A program made the translations under genes and the position numbers. The notes below the pieces were generated by a model. That model was not told where the DNA came from, did no database searches, and worked only from the letters and a program-made list of their open reading frames with translations. From contig JBCBAP010000070.1 in assembly GCA_038532435.1 (NCBI GenBank), positions 1 to 15,377 of the forward strand: DNA of 15,377 nucleotides, in the 5' to 3' direction. Position 1 is the stretch's first letter. Every line of letters begins with the position of its first letter. The DNA is from JBCBAP01 sp038532435. GTDB lineage: Bacteria > Pseudomonadota > Alphaproteobacteria > Rhodobacterales > Rhodobacteraceae. This document shows, one piece after another, positions 6,874 to 15,082 of this stretch.

Positions 6874-8327
6874 TGGACGGGACGATCCTTCTCGCCGACG
6901 ACGATCGCGCGATCCGCACCGTTCTGAGCCAGGCCCTCACCCGGGCCGGCTGCCGCGTCCGCTCCACAGGCTCTGCCATGACGCTGTGGCGCTGGATCGA
7001 GGAAGGGGAGGGCGATGTCGTCGTCTCCGACGTGATGATGCCGGATGGGGACGCGCTCGACCTGCTGCCCGCGATCCGTAAGCGGCGCCCGGACCTGCCG
7101 GTCATCGTGATGAGCGCGCAGAACACGGTCATGACAGCCATCAGGGCGGCGGAGGTGGGGGCCTACGAGTACCTGCCCAAACCCTTCGATCTCAAGGAAG
7201 TGCTTGAACAGGTCCGCAAGGGGCTGAGCCAGCGTCACAGTCCCGCGGTTGAGGCGGACGAGGGCGAGCCGCTACCGAAGGAGGAGAACCTTCCGCTGAT
7301 TGGCCGCTCCCCGGCCATGCAGGAGGTCTACCGGGTCATGGCCCGGCTGATGAACACGGACCTGACGGTCATGGTCACCGGCGAAAGCGGCACGGGCAAG
7401 GAACTTGTCGCGCGCGCCCTGCACAATTTCGGCCACCGCAAGAGCGGACCGTTCGTTGCGGTCAATATGGCGGCGATCCCTCACGAACTGATCGAATCCG
7501 AACTGTTCGGCCACGAAAAGGGCGCCGTCGCGTCCTCCGCCGACGGGCACGTGGGGCGGTTCGAGATGGCAGCGGGCGGCACGCTCTTCCTCGATGAGAT
7601 CGGGGATATGCCAGCGGATGCGCAGACGCGTCTGCTGCGCGTTCTGCAGGATGGGGAATTTACCCGGATCGGTGGCCGCTCTCCCATTCCCGCAAATGTA
7701 CGCATCATTGCGGCGACCCATCAGGACCTTCGCGATCTGATGGTCGAGGGCAAGTTCCGCGAGGATCTGTTCTACCGGCTCAACGTGGTGCCCGTCCGTC
7801 TGCCGCCCCTGCGCGACCGGATCGAGGATGTCTCCGACCTCGCGCGGAATTTCCTGCAACGGGCCGAGGGCGAAGGGCTGCCGCGCAAGGGGCTCACAAC
7901 CGAGGCGATCGAGCTTCTCAAGCAGCAGAACTGGCCCGGCAATGTGCGGGAGCTTGAAAACCTCATGCGCCGTCTCGCGGTGCTGTGCCCTGACGATGTG
8001 ATCGATGCAAGCGTGGTCGAACAGGAGATCGCCGCGCGCCCCAGTGCCGTGGCCCAACGCCTTCCCGACGGCAGTCAGAAGCTCGGCATGGCCGTGGAGG
8101 CGCACCTGCAGCGCTACTTCTCACTGCACGGCAACGAATTGCCCCCTCCGGGCCTCTACGACCGGATCATTCGCGAGGTTGAGATGCCGCTGATCGCGCT
8201 TTCCCTCGCGGCGACCCGGGGCAATCAGGTGAAAACGGCTGAGTTGCTCGGCATCAATCGGAACACCTTGCGAAAAAAGATACGCGAGCTTGACATTCCG
8301 GTCACACGCGGAAAGAAATTGATGTAG
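6873..8327 (+). CDS. ntrC: Nitrogen-regulation response regulator NtrC, sigma-54-contact loop degenerate
   Basis: DNA-binding response regulator of nitrogen-limitation genes. 484 aa. The receiver spans 1-120, with an acidic triad Asp9-11, phosphoacceptor Asp53 and Lys103. The AAA+ domain spans about 140-380: Walker A GESGTGKE (170-177), Walker B TLFLDEIGD (237-245), and REDLFYRLNVVPVRLPPLRD with the arginine-finger region. A Fis-type HTH lies at about 449-475 (TRGNQVKTAELLGINRN). The GAFTGA motif that engages sigma-54 is replaced by GAVASS (217-222, bases 7521-7538) with loop length unchanged. In Rhodobacter capsulatus NtrC likewise lacks GAFTGA and activates sigma-70 polymerase, so the same is inferred here. 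The frame stays open upstream inside ntrB, but GGAGG (6861-6865) 7 nt before the ATG and homology place the start at 6873. Confidence 0.96.
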   Translation: MDGTILLADDDRAIRTVLSQALTRAGCRVRSTGSAMTLWRWIEEGEGDVVVSDVMMPDGDALDLLPAIRKRRPDLPVIVMSAQNTVMTAIRAAEVGAYEYLPKPFDLKEVLEQVRKGLSQRHSPAVEADEGEPLPKEENLPLIGRSPAMQEVYRVMARLMNTDLTVMVTGESGTGKELVARALHNFGHRKSGPFVAVNMAAIPHELIESELFGHEKGAVASSADGHVGRFEMAAGGTLFLDEIGDMPADAQTRLLRVLQDGEFTRIGGRSPIPANVRIIAATHQDLRDLMVEGKFREDLFYRLNVVPVRLPPLRDRIEDVSDLARNFLQRAEGEGLPRKGLTTEAIELLKQQNWPGNVRELENLMRRLAVLCPDDVIDASVVEQEIAARPSAVAQRLPDGSQKLGMAVEAHLQRYFSLHGNELPPPGLYDRIIREVEMPLIALSLAATRGNQVKTAELLGINRNTLRKKIRELDIPVTRGKKLM

Positions 8328-8361
8328 TTCAGCAACAGTTGGGCCAAGGCCCCGGACCGCG

Positions 8362-10611
8362 GTGATCTCACTCAGCCGACCTGCGCTACGCAAAACCTGG
8401 ATGGATCTGCGGCAGTGGTCTAAGCGCCGCTCTGTGCGGACCGGGGTGACGATCGGCATCGTGGTGCTGGGTCCACTCCTTGCCATCCTCACGGTTCTGG
8501 GTTTCGGCGGTGTTGACAGGGCCGCGAACTCAAGCTTCCTTCGTCTCATCCTCACCGCAGACCTTGTCTACATGCTGGTGGTGTCCGGTCTCATCGCCGG
8601 GCGGATCGCGAAGCTCGTGGCCGATCGGCGTGCGAAGTCCGCAGGGTCGCGGCTGCACATGCGGTTGACAGGCGTCTTTTCCTTTATCGCTCTCGCGCCC
8701 ACCATCATCGTCGCGGTGTTCGCCGCACTGACCGTGAACTTCGGCCTGGAGGGCTGGTTTTCCGAGCGTGTTCAGAGCGTTGTCAGCAATTCCATGTCCG
8801 CAGCGGAAGCCTATGAAAACGAACATCGCAGCAATCTGAGGGCAGATGCACTGCTGCTCGCGGATTATCTCAACACCAACAAGGAGCGGTTTCCCCTGAT
8901 CTCCGGCGCGGAGCTGCGGGAGCTTCTCACCTCCGGCCAGCAGCAGATGCAGCGGGAGCTGTCGGAGGCCTATGTGATAGATGGGGGCGCGGAGCTCATC
9001 TCCCGCGGCTATCTGAGTTACCTGTTCGACTATGAGGCTCCCTCGCTTGAGCAAATCGAGTCGGCGCGTACCACCGGCCCGGTGATCATCGAGGACTGGA
9101 TCAACAGCGAGTTTCGCGCCCTGATCCATCTGCCTGCCTTCGTCGACCGGTATCTCTATGTGACCCGGTCCGTCGACGGAAAGATCCTCGAGCTGCTCGA
9201 CGAAACCAGGTCGACCGTTGTGCTCTATCAACAGTTGGAGTCCGACCGGGGACGCCTGCTCTTTGAATTCGCGCTCTTCTACCTCGGCTTCGCGCTCATC
9301 ATCATCTTTGCCGCGATCTGGGGAGCCTTCTGGTTCGCGGACCGGTTGTCCCGCCCTGTCGGACGTTTGGCGGGGGCGGCGCAACGGGTCGGGCAAGGGG
9401 ACTTTGACGTGCGGGTGAAGGAAGAAAGCGGCGATGATGAGATCGCGATCCTTGGCCGCGTCTTCAACCGTATGACCCAGCAGGTCAAACGGCAACGCGA
9501 CGCGCTCGTCGTTGCGAGCACGGAGAGCGAGGAGCGGCGTCGCCTCTTCGAGGCTGTACTCTCGGGCGTGACTGCCGGTGTCATCGGGCTCGGCCCGGAC
9601 GGTCGGATCGAGGTTGTCAACGATGCGGCCCTGCAACTCCTGACCCTTGACGGGGAAGGCTATACGGATGCCCCGATCGGGGAGGTCGTGCCCTCCATTG
9701 GGCGTGTCTTCGCGGATATGGTGTCAGAGGGGCGGCAGGTCGTGCAGGATCAGGTGCGCGTCACCACCCGGCGGCGGGAGGAGGAACTGCTCGTCCGCAT
9801 CGCCTGCCACCAGATCGATGAGGAGCGGGCAGGGTTCGTCGTCACCTTCGACAGTATCACCGACCTCGTGTCTGCCCAGCGATTGGCCGCCTGGGGCGAC
9901 GTTGCCCGGCGCATCGCCCATGAGATCAAGAACCCGCTCACGCCGATCCAGCTGGCCGCGGAGCGTATGCGGCGCAAGTACGGACCGCATCTGGATGAGG
10001 ATCGTTCAGGTTTCGAGCAATACACGGATGTCATTGTGAGGCAAACCAACGACTTGCGGCGAATCGTTGACGAGTTTTCGAAGTTTGCCCGGATGCCCGA
10101 GGCGGAGCCGCAGAATGTGGATCTCGTGGCGCTCGCCCGCGATGCGATCCTGTTGCGGTCCGACGCCGCGACGAACGTCACTTTCATCGATGAGCTGCCG
10201 GAGGGGCCGGTGAACCTGCGCCTCGATCCTACGCTGTTCGGACAAGCGCTCACAAACCTTCTGAAGAACGCGGTGGAAGCCGTGGAGGCGTTGCCGGAGG
10301 ATGACACGGGCCACCGCGCGATCACTGTCGCCCTAGAGGATACCGCCGAAGGCTTCTCGCTGACCATTGCAGACAGCGGCGTCGGTCTGCCCACAGGCAG
10401 CCGCAACCGCCTCTTCGAACCTTACGTAACCCACAGGGAAAAGGGGACCGGCCTTGGCCTGCCCATTGTGAAGAAAATTGTTGAAGATCATGGCGGTACG
10501 CTCCGCCTTGATCCTGCGGAGCCACGCGGGGCCGTTGCCACGATCGTGCTGCCGCGCCCTGCTTCCGCCACCGACAGTCCCGCGAAGTCGAGAGAGACCG
10601 AAGATGCCTGA
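8362..10611 (+). CDS. ntrY: Membrane sensor histidine kinase NtrY
   Basis: Large inner-membrane histidine kinase paired with NtrX. In relatives it affects nitrogen metabolism, microaerobic or redox response and cell envelope. 749 aa from the GTG. Membrane segments lie at about 28-48, 64-83, 103-126 and 304-326, enclosing an extracytoplasmic domain (about 127-303). A HAMP domain follows (about 327-380), then PAS (about 392-500). HisKA has RRIAHEIKNPLTP (516-528) with His520. The ATPase motifs are TNLLKNAVEA (631-640), DSGVGLP (671-677), FEPYVTHREKG (685-695) and GTGLGLPI (695-702). The start is uncertain: the GTG at 8362 has only an AAGG 12 nt upstream, partly within a small GGGC/GCCC hairpin (8341-8352). 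An ATG at 8401 (residue 14) has no clear ribosome site. The gap to ntrC is 34 bp, and the end overlaps ntrX by 8 nt. Confidence 0.94.
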   Translation: MISLSRPALRKTWMDLRQWSKRRSVRTGVTIGIVVLGPLLAILTVLGFGGVDRAANSSFLRLILTADLVYMLVVSGLIAGRIAKLVADRRAKSAGSRLHMRLTGVFSFIALAPTIIVAVFAALTVNFGLEGWFSERVQSVVSNSMSAAEAYENEHRSNLRADALLLADYLNTNKERFPLISGAELRELLTSGQQQMQRELSEAYVIDGGAELISRGYLSYLFDYEAPSLEQIESARTTGPVIIEDWINSEFRALIHLPAFVDRYLYVTRSVDGKILELLDETRSTVVLYQQLESDRGRLLFEFALFYLGFALIIIFAAIWGAFWFADRLSRPVGRLAGAAQRVGQGDFDVRVKEESGDDEIAILGRVFNRMTQQVKRQRDALVVASTESEERRRLFEAVLSGVTAGVIGLGPDGRIEVVNDAALQLLTLDGEGYTDAPIGEVVPSIGRVFADMVSEGRQVVQDQVRVTTRRREEELLVRIACHQIDEERAGFVVTFDSITDLVSAQRLAAWGDVARRIAHEIKNPLTPIQLAAERMRRKYGPHLDEDRSGFEQYTDVIVRQTNDLRRIVDEFSKFARMPEAEPQNVDLVALARDAILLRSDAATNVTFIDELPEGPVNLRLDPTLFGQALTNLLKNAVEAVEALPEDDTGHRAITVALEDTAEGFSLTIADSGVGLPTGSRNRLFEPYVTHREKGTGLGLPIVKKIVEDHGGTLRLDPAEPRGAVATIVLPRPASATDSPAKSRETEDA

Positions 10612-12034
10612 TCCCAACCAGCGCCGCAGCGACATCCTCGTGGTGGATGACGAAGCCGACATCCGGGAGCTGATCGCCGATATCCTTGGCGATGAGGGCC
10701 ATGGAACACGGCTCGCCCACGATGCGGACAGCGCGTTGCAGGAGATGAACGCGGGCGCCCCGGACCTGATGATCCTCGACATCTGGCTGAAGGACAGCCG
10801 AATGGACGGGATCGAGATCCTCAAGATGGTCAAGCGGGACAATCCGGCCGTCCCGGTCATCATCATCTCCGGCCACGGAAACGTGGAGGTCGCGGTCGCA
10901 GCAGTGAAGCAGGGCGCTTACGACTTCATCGAAAAACCCTTCAACATCGACAAGTTGCTGGTCACGGTCGAACGTGCGCGCGAGGCGTCGCGCCTGCGAC
11001 GGGAGAATGCGGCTCTCAAGCTCGGCGACCGGGAGGCGGAGGAACTCATCGGATCAGGCTCCGCCCTGCGCACACTCCGGAACAACCTGGAGCGGGTCGC
11101 TAAGTCTAACTCCCGCGTCCTCCTGAGCGGTCCCCCGGGCTGCGGCAAGGACCTTGCGGCGCGGTACATCCACGATAAGTCCGACCGGGCGCAGGGCCCG
11201 TTCATCACCGTGAACTCCGCGTCCATCGCGCCGGAGCGTATGGAAGAGGTGCTGTTCGGCATGGAGCATGCCGACAGGGCCCACGATCCGGGGCTGTTCG
11301 AGCGGGCCCACGGCGGCACGCTCTTCTTCGACGAGGTCGCGGACATGCCGCTCGGCACCCAGTCGAAGATCCTGCGTGTCCTCCTCGATCAGGCGTTCAT
11401 GCGCCTCGGCGGGTCGGACATGGTGCGCGTCGACGTCCGCGTCCTGTCCGCCACCAGCAGAAACCTCGAAGGTGAGATCTCGTCCGGCTCTTTCCGGGAG
11501 GATCTGTTCCACCGGCTGAGCGTCGTGCCCCTTGAGGTGCCCGGTCTCGACAAGCGGCGCGAGGATATCCCCGCGCTCGTCGCCCATTTCGTGGAGCGTC
11601 TGAATGCAACCCAGGGCCTGCCGAAGCGGACCCTCTCCGAAGAGGCTGCGGCGGTGCTACAGGCAATGCCCTGGCACGGGCATGTCCGCCAGCTTCGCAA
11701 CCTTGTGGAGCGGGTGCTGATCCTCGGCCCGGACAACGGCGCGATTGCCGCCGACGAGTTGCCGGCCATGGAGGCCGATACCAATCCCGACAGCGCCGAA
11801 ACCCTGAGCGCCGCGCTCGCCGGACTGCCCCTGCGGGAGGCGCGGGAGGTGTTCGAGCGGGAATACCTCATCGCCCAGATCAACCGTTTCGGCGGCAACA
11901 TTTCCCGCACCGCGAGTTTCGTTGGCATGGAACGGTCCGCCTTGCACCGGAAGCTCAAATCGCTGAACGTCACCACCACCTCCCGCGGCGGCACAAGGAT
12001 CGCCTCCGTCGAGGAGGTGGAGGATGTGGAGTGA
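10604..12034 (+). CDS. ntrX: Response regulator NtrX, lacking the GAFTGA loop
   Basis: Partner regulator of NtrY. 476 aa. The receiver spans 8-125: DILVVDDEADI with Asp15-16, phosphoacceptor Asp59 in LMILDIW, and Lys111 in IEKPF. The AAA+ domain runs about 146-375, with P-loop SGPPGCGKD (175-183), Walker B TLFFDEVAD (239-247) and REDLFHRLSVVPLEVPGLDKR. A Fis-type HTH lies at 429-456 (GGNISRTASFVGMERSA). Where GAFTGA should be, the chain goes from LFGMEHADRAHDP straight to GLFERAHGG. The loop is about four residues shorter than in sigma-54 activators, with no recognisable motif. The P-loop also departs from the usual GESGTGKE. Sigma-54 activation is therefore unlikely. The ATG at 10604 overlaps the ntrY stop. 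The open frame extends further upstream, but that part is the wrong frame of ntrY. Confidence 0.95.
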   Translation: MPDPNQRRSDILVVDDEADIRELIADILGDEGHGTRLAHDADSALQEMNAGAPDLMILDIWLKDSRMDGIEILKMVKRDNPAVPVIIISGHGNVEVAVAAVKQGAYDFIEKPFNIDKLLVTVERAREASRLRRENAALKLGDREAEELIGSGSALRTLRNNLERVAKSNSRVLLSGPPGCGKDLAARYIHDKSDRAQGPFITVNSASIAPERMEEVLFGMEHADRAHDPGLFERAHGGTLFFDEVADMPLGTQSKILRVLLDQAFMRLGGSDMVRVDVRVLSATSRNLEGEISSGSFREDLFHRLSVVPLEVPGLDKRREDIPALVAHFVERLNATQGLPKRTLSEEAAAVLQAMPWHGHVRQLRNLVERVLILGPDNGAIAADELPAMEADTNPDSAETLSAALAGLPLREAREVFEREYLIAQINRFGGNISRTASFVGMERSALHRKLKSLNVTTTSRGGTRIASVEEVEDVE

Positions 12035-12074
12035 CCTTCGGGTCCCCGGACGCGGCTGAGGGAAAGGCCCGGAC

Positions 12075-13451
12075 ATGAAGGTCATCATTTGCGGTGCCGG
12101 TCAGGTCGGCTGGCAGATCGCACGCCATCTCGCCGCGGAACAGAACGATGTGACCGTCGTCGACAATGATCCCGCGCTCGTGCGGCGGGCGACGGACGCG
12201 CTCGATGTGGGTGGCATCGCCGGGTTCGCGTCCCATCCCGATGTGCTTGAGCGGGCAGGGGCCCGGGACGCGGACATGATCATCGCGGCAACCTTTGCCG
12301 ACGAGGTGAACATGGTGGCCTGCCAGGTCGCCCACTCCGTTTTTTCGGTCCCGCGCAAGATCGCGCGCGTGCGGGCGCAAAGCTACCTCGATCCGCAATG
12401 GTCCGACATCTACCGTCAGGATCACATGCCCATCGACGTGATCATCTCACCGGAGAAAGAGGTCGCGGAGGCAGCACTCAGACGGCTCGCGGCACCATCG
12501 GCCTTCGACATCGAGAGCTTCCTAGACGGGCGGGTCGAACTGATCGGCCTCAAGCTCGAGGATGGATGCGCGGTGCTCGACACGCCACTGCGCCAGCTTA
12601 CCGAGTTGTTCTCAACCCTGCGCGCGTTCGTCGTCGGGATCCGGCGGAAGGGAAAGTTGCGGACCGCGGATCCGGACGACCAGCTGTTGGAGGATGACGA
12701 GGTTTACGTGATCACGGCGCGGGAGGATGTGCCGCGAATGCTGGAGATCTTCGGCAAGTCCGCAGCCTCCGGCGTTCGCACGCTCATCCTGGGTGCGGGA
12801 AACGTGGGGCTCGACGTCGCCCAGCAACTGGAGGCGGGGTCGCGCAAGAACCGCACGAAGGTCATCGAACGCAGCCGGGCGCGCGCGGAGTGGGCGGCCG
12901 ACCGGCTTGACCGGACCATCGTTCTGAACGGTGACGGCCTCTCCGTCGAGATCATGGAGGAAGCGGGGATCACCGCGACGGACAGCTTCCTCGCCATGAC
13001 CGACGATGATAAGACGAACCTCCTGTCCTGCGCGCGGGCCAAGACCATGGGCGCAACCTTCGTCGTCTGCCTCGTCAACGATCCCAGCCTCGTGCCCCTG
13101 ATGGATCCTCTCGGGATCGACGCCTACGTGAACCCGCGGGCGACCACGGTCTCCTCGATCCTGCGTCATGTGCGTCACGGCAGGGTCCGTGCGGTCTATT
13201 CCGTCGGCGATGCGGAGGCGGAGGTGATCGAGGCGCAGGTGCTCTCGACCTCCCCCATCGCGGGCAAGCGCATCCGGGACGCGGGACTGCCCGACGGCGC
13301 GGTAATCGGCGCTCTTCTCAAGGGCAGCACGCTGACCATGCCTCGGGGGGACACGCTGATTGACGAAGGCGACATCGTCACCGTGTTCTCGCTGTCGCGC
13401 CAGGTGCCGCTGGTCGAACAGCTTTTCCGCGTCAGCATCGATTTCTTCTGA
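12075..13451 (+). CDS. trkA: Trk potassium-uptake regulatory subunit TrkA
   Basis: Peripheral, cytosolic NAD(H)/nucleotide-binding subunit that gates TrkH. 458 aa with the classical duplicated architecture of two RCK_N plus RCK_C units. The first Rossmann start is MKVIICGAGQVGWQIARHLA (1-20), with the acidic end VVDND (28-32). The second is LILGAGNVGLDVAQQLE (237-253). The linking C-terminal RCK_C domains cover about 142-225 and 370-458. The second half also retains NGDGLSVEIMEEAGI and NLLSCARAKTMGA typical of TrkA. AGGGAAAGG (12059-12067) provides the ribosome site. The gene follows ntrX by 40 bp with no obvious terminator, so read-through from ntrYX is likely. The trkH start follows after 4 nt. 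Confidence 0.95.
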   Translation: MKVIICGAGQVGWQIARHLAAEQNDVTVVDNDPALVRRATDALDVGGIAGFASHPDVLERAGARDADMIIAATFADEVNMVACQVAHSVFSVPRKIARVRAQSYLDPQWSDIYRQDHMPIDVIISPEKEVAEAALRRLAAPSAFDIESFLDGRVELIGLKLEDGCAVLDTPLRQLTELFSTLRAFVVGIRRKGKLRTADPDDQLLEDDEVYVITAREDVPRMLEIFGKSAASGVRTLILGAGNVGLDVAQQLEAGSRKNRTKVIERSRARAEWAADRLDRTIVLNGDGLSVEIMEEAGITATDSFLAMTDDDKTNLLSCARAKTMGATFVVCLVNDPSLVPLMDPLGIDAYVNPRATTVSSILRHVRHGRVRAVYSVGDAEAEVIEAQVLSTSPIAGKRIRDAGLPDGAVIGALLKGSTLTMPRGDTLIDEGDIVTVFSLSRQVPLVEQLFRVSIDFF

Positions 13452-13455
13452 GCCC

Positions 13456-14964
13456 ATGCGCTGGCGCGACGTGCCTCTGCCGGTCTACCTCTGCGCCATC
13501 TCCGGCCTCGCCATGCTGGTGCCCATGGGGTACGCCGCCGGCACCTCGGACTGGCAGAGCGCGCGGACCTTTCTCTACTTTTCCCTCGCGATCCTGATCC
13601 TTTCCGCGGTGTTCGGGCTCGCGCGGATGAACCAGGCGGCCCACGGAACGGCCATCGGACATCTCGCGGTGCTGCTCGGTGCCTATGCGGGCCTGCCGAT
13701 CCTGCTCGCCCTGCCCATGCTGGTTCTGGTTCCGACCGTTACACCTGTTGTCGCCTATTTCGAGATGCTGTCGGCCCTCACCACCACCGGCTTCACCGTG
13801 TTCGACGCGGCGGAGGATCTGTCTCGCCCGCTTCACCTCTGGAAGGCGATCGTCGGCTGGCTCGGAGGGTATCTGATCATCGTCGGGGCCATCGCGATCA
13901 TGGCGCCTCTTCGCATCGGCGGCTACGAGATCCGAACGCTCGTGGACGGCAACGCGGGCCGCAGCCTTCTCAACCAGAGCCATCTGCCCGAGAGCACGGA
14001 GCGGCTGCTGCGCAACATGGGGTATGTGACGCCTGTCTACGCCGCCTTCACAATCGCGGTCGCCATCCTGCTGCTCGTGGCGGGGGAGGACGGGTTCGAC
14101 GCGGTGTGCCTCGCGCTTTCCATCATGTCCACGAGCGGGCTCACGCCAACCTCGGGGCCCGTCGCGGGGCAGGGGGGCGGGATGACCGAACTTGTGATCC
14201 TTATCGGCATGCTCGGGGCGGCGACCTCCATGTTCTTCGACGAATCCCGTCGTCCCAGCCTGCGCAGCGTGATCAACGACCCGGAGCTGAAGGTGCTTGC
14301 CTTCTTCGCGGTCGTGCTGCCGCTCGCGCTCTTCGTCCGGCACTGGCTCGGCGCGCTGGAGGTGGAGACAGACACCTCCCTCGGTCTGGCGCTTGAGGCA
14401 TTGTGGGGCAGCATCTTTACCGTTGTCTCCATGCTGACCACCACCGGCTATGAGAGCACCTACTGGGAGAGCGCGCAGCGCTGGTCGGGGCTGCCGACAC
14501 CGGGCCTCATCCTCCTCGCGCTCGCCGCCGTAGGGGGAGGGATCGCGAGCACCGCGGGGGGCATCAAGCTGCTGCGGATCTACGCGCTCTACAAACAGGG
14601 CGTGCGGGAGATCGAGCGCCTCGTGCTGCCGAGTTCCGTCGCCGGGGCAGGGACCGTCGCCCGCTCGATCAGGCGAGAAGGGGCGTTTATCGCCTGGCTC
14701 TTCCTGATGCTGTTTCTGTTCAGCCTTGCGCTGGCGATGCTGGCCCTTTCCGCCATGGGTCTGCCGTTCGAGGATTCGCTTCAGCTCTCCGTCGCGGCAC
14801 TCAGCAATGTCGGGCCCGGCTATGAACTGATGTCCGACCGGCCCTTACGAATTCGTGATCTCGAACCGGTTGCGCATCTGATCCTTTGCGCGGCAATGAT
14901 CCTTGGGCGGCTCGAAGCGCTCGCGGTCATCGCGTTGATTAATCCGGGTTTTTGGCGGCGCTGA
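13456..14964 (+). CDS. trkH: Trk/Ktr potassium transporter membrane subunit TrkH
   Basis: K+-translocating inner-membrane channel of the TrkAH complex. 502 aa, very hydrophobic, with four membrane-pore-membrane repeats. The four selectivity-filter loops are visible: TTTGF (109-113), STSGL (225-229), TTTGY (328-332) and SNVGP (450-454), each with the invariant Gly. GGGIASTAGGIKLLR (360-374) corresponds to the intramembrane loop that gates the pore. MILGRLE (481-487) is the conserved C-terminal motif, and the end NPGFWRR is typical. The ATG at 13456 lies 4 nt after the trkA stop and has no clear ribosome site, which suggests translational coupling. An in-frame extension upstream overlaps trkA by about 90 bp and is not part of the family. 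Confidence 0.94.
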   Translation: MRWRDVPLPVYLCAISGLAMLVPMGYAAGTSDWQSARTFLYFSLAILILSAVFGLARMNQAAHGTAIGHLAVLLGAYAGLPILLALPMLVLVPTVTPVVAYFEMLSALTTTGFTVFDAAEDLSRPLHLWKAIVGWLGGYLIIVGAIAIMAPLRIGGYEIRTLVDGNAGRSLLNQSHLPESTERLLRNMGYVTPVYAAFTIAVAILLLVAGEDGFDAVCLALSIMSTSGLTPTSGPVAGQGGGMTELVILIGMLGAATSMFFDESRRPSLRSVINDPELKVLAFFAVVLPLALFVRHWLGALEVETDTSLGLALEALWGSIFTVVSMLTTTGYESTYWESAQRWSGLPTPGLILLALAAVGGGIASTAGGIKLLRIYALYKQGVREIERLVLPSSVAGAGTVARSIRREGAFIAWLFLMLFLFSLALAMLALSAMGLPFEDSLQLSVAALSNVGPGYELMSDRPLRIRDLEPVAHLILCAAMILGRLEALAVIALINPGFWRR

Positions 14965-14966
14965 CC

Positions 14967-14995
14967 GTGAAAACGCCGCAAAGCGACTTATATGT
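14967..14995 (+). promoter_or_regulatory. hfq: Candidate hfq promoter in the trkH-hfq gap
   Basis: GTGAAA (14967-14972) and TATATG (14990-14995) are 17 bp apart, each matching 4 of 6 consensus sigma-70 bases. The predicted start lies near 15001-15003, leaving a leader of about 100 nt before the hfq ATG. This AT-rich spot stands out in a GC-rich region. I see no T-tailed terminator for trkH, so read-through from trkAH is also possible. Confidence 0.35.
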
Positions 14996-15015
14996 CGTCA
15001 GGGCATGAATTGGGC

Positions 15016-15040
15016 TGGCGTTTTGCACTGCAACACGCCA
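15016..15040 (+). promoter_or_regulatory. Strong hairpin in the hfq leader / trkH 3' region
   Basis: TGGCGTTTTGC (15016-15026) pairs with GCAACACGCCA (15030-15040) around the triloop ACT. Ten of eleven positions pair, with one T/C mismatch. No T-run follows, so it is not a classical intrinsic terminator. Its left arm GGCGTTTT (15017-15024) is also the perfect complement of AAAACGCC (14970-14977), offering a competing pairing in transcripts that read through from trkH. Confidence 0.45.
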
Positions 15041-15064
15041 TGCTAAGAGGACAAGAAACGGATC

Positions 15065-15082
15065 CCCCGTGGAGCATCGGGG
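15065..15082 (+). promoter_or_regulatory. Short GC hairpin just upstream of the hfq ribosome site
   Basis: CCCCG (15065-15069) and CGGGG (15078-15082) can pair around an 8-nt loop. The structure ends 5 nt before GGAAG (15088-15092), the likely hfq Shine-Dalgarno. It might influence ribosome access or simply be a GC-rich coincidence. Confidence 0.25.

Noticed and set aside
8530..9636. Long antisense open frame (368 codons) opposite ntrY
   Set aside because: It lies wholly within a well-supported kinase gene, has no family motifs, and is the kind of long open shadow expected from high third-position GC. The same applies to the open frame opposite dusB (4658-5764) and those opposite ntrB, ntrC, trkA and trkH.
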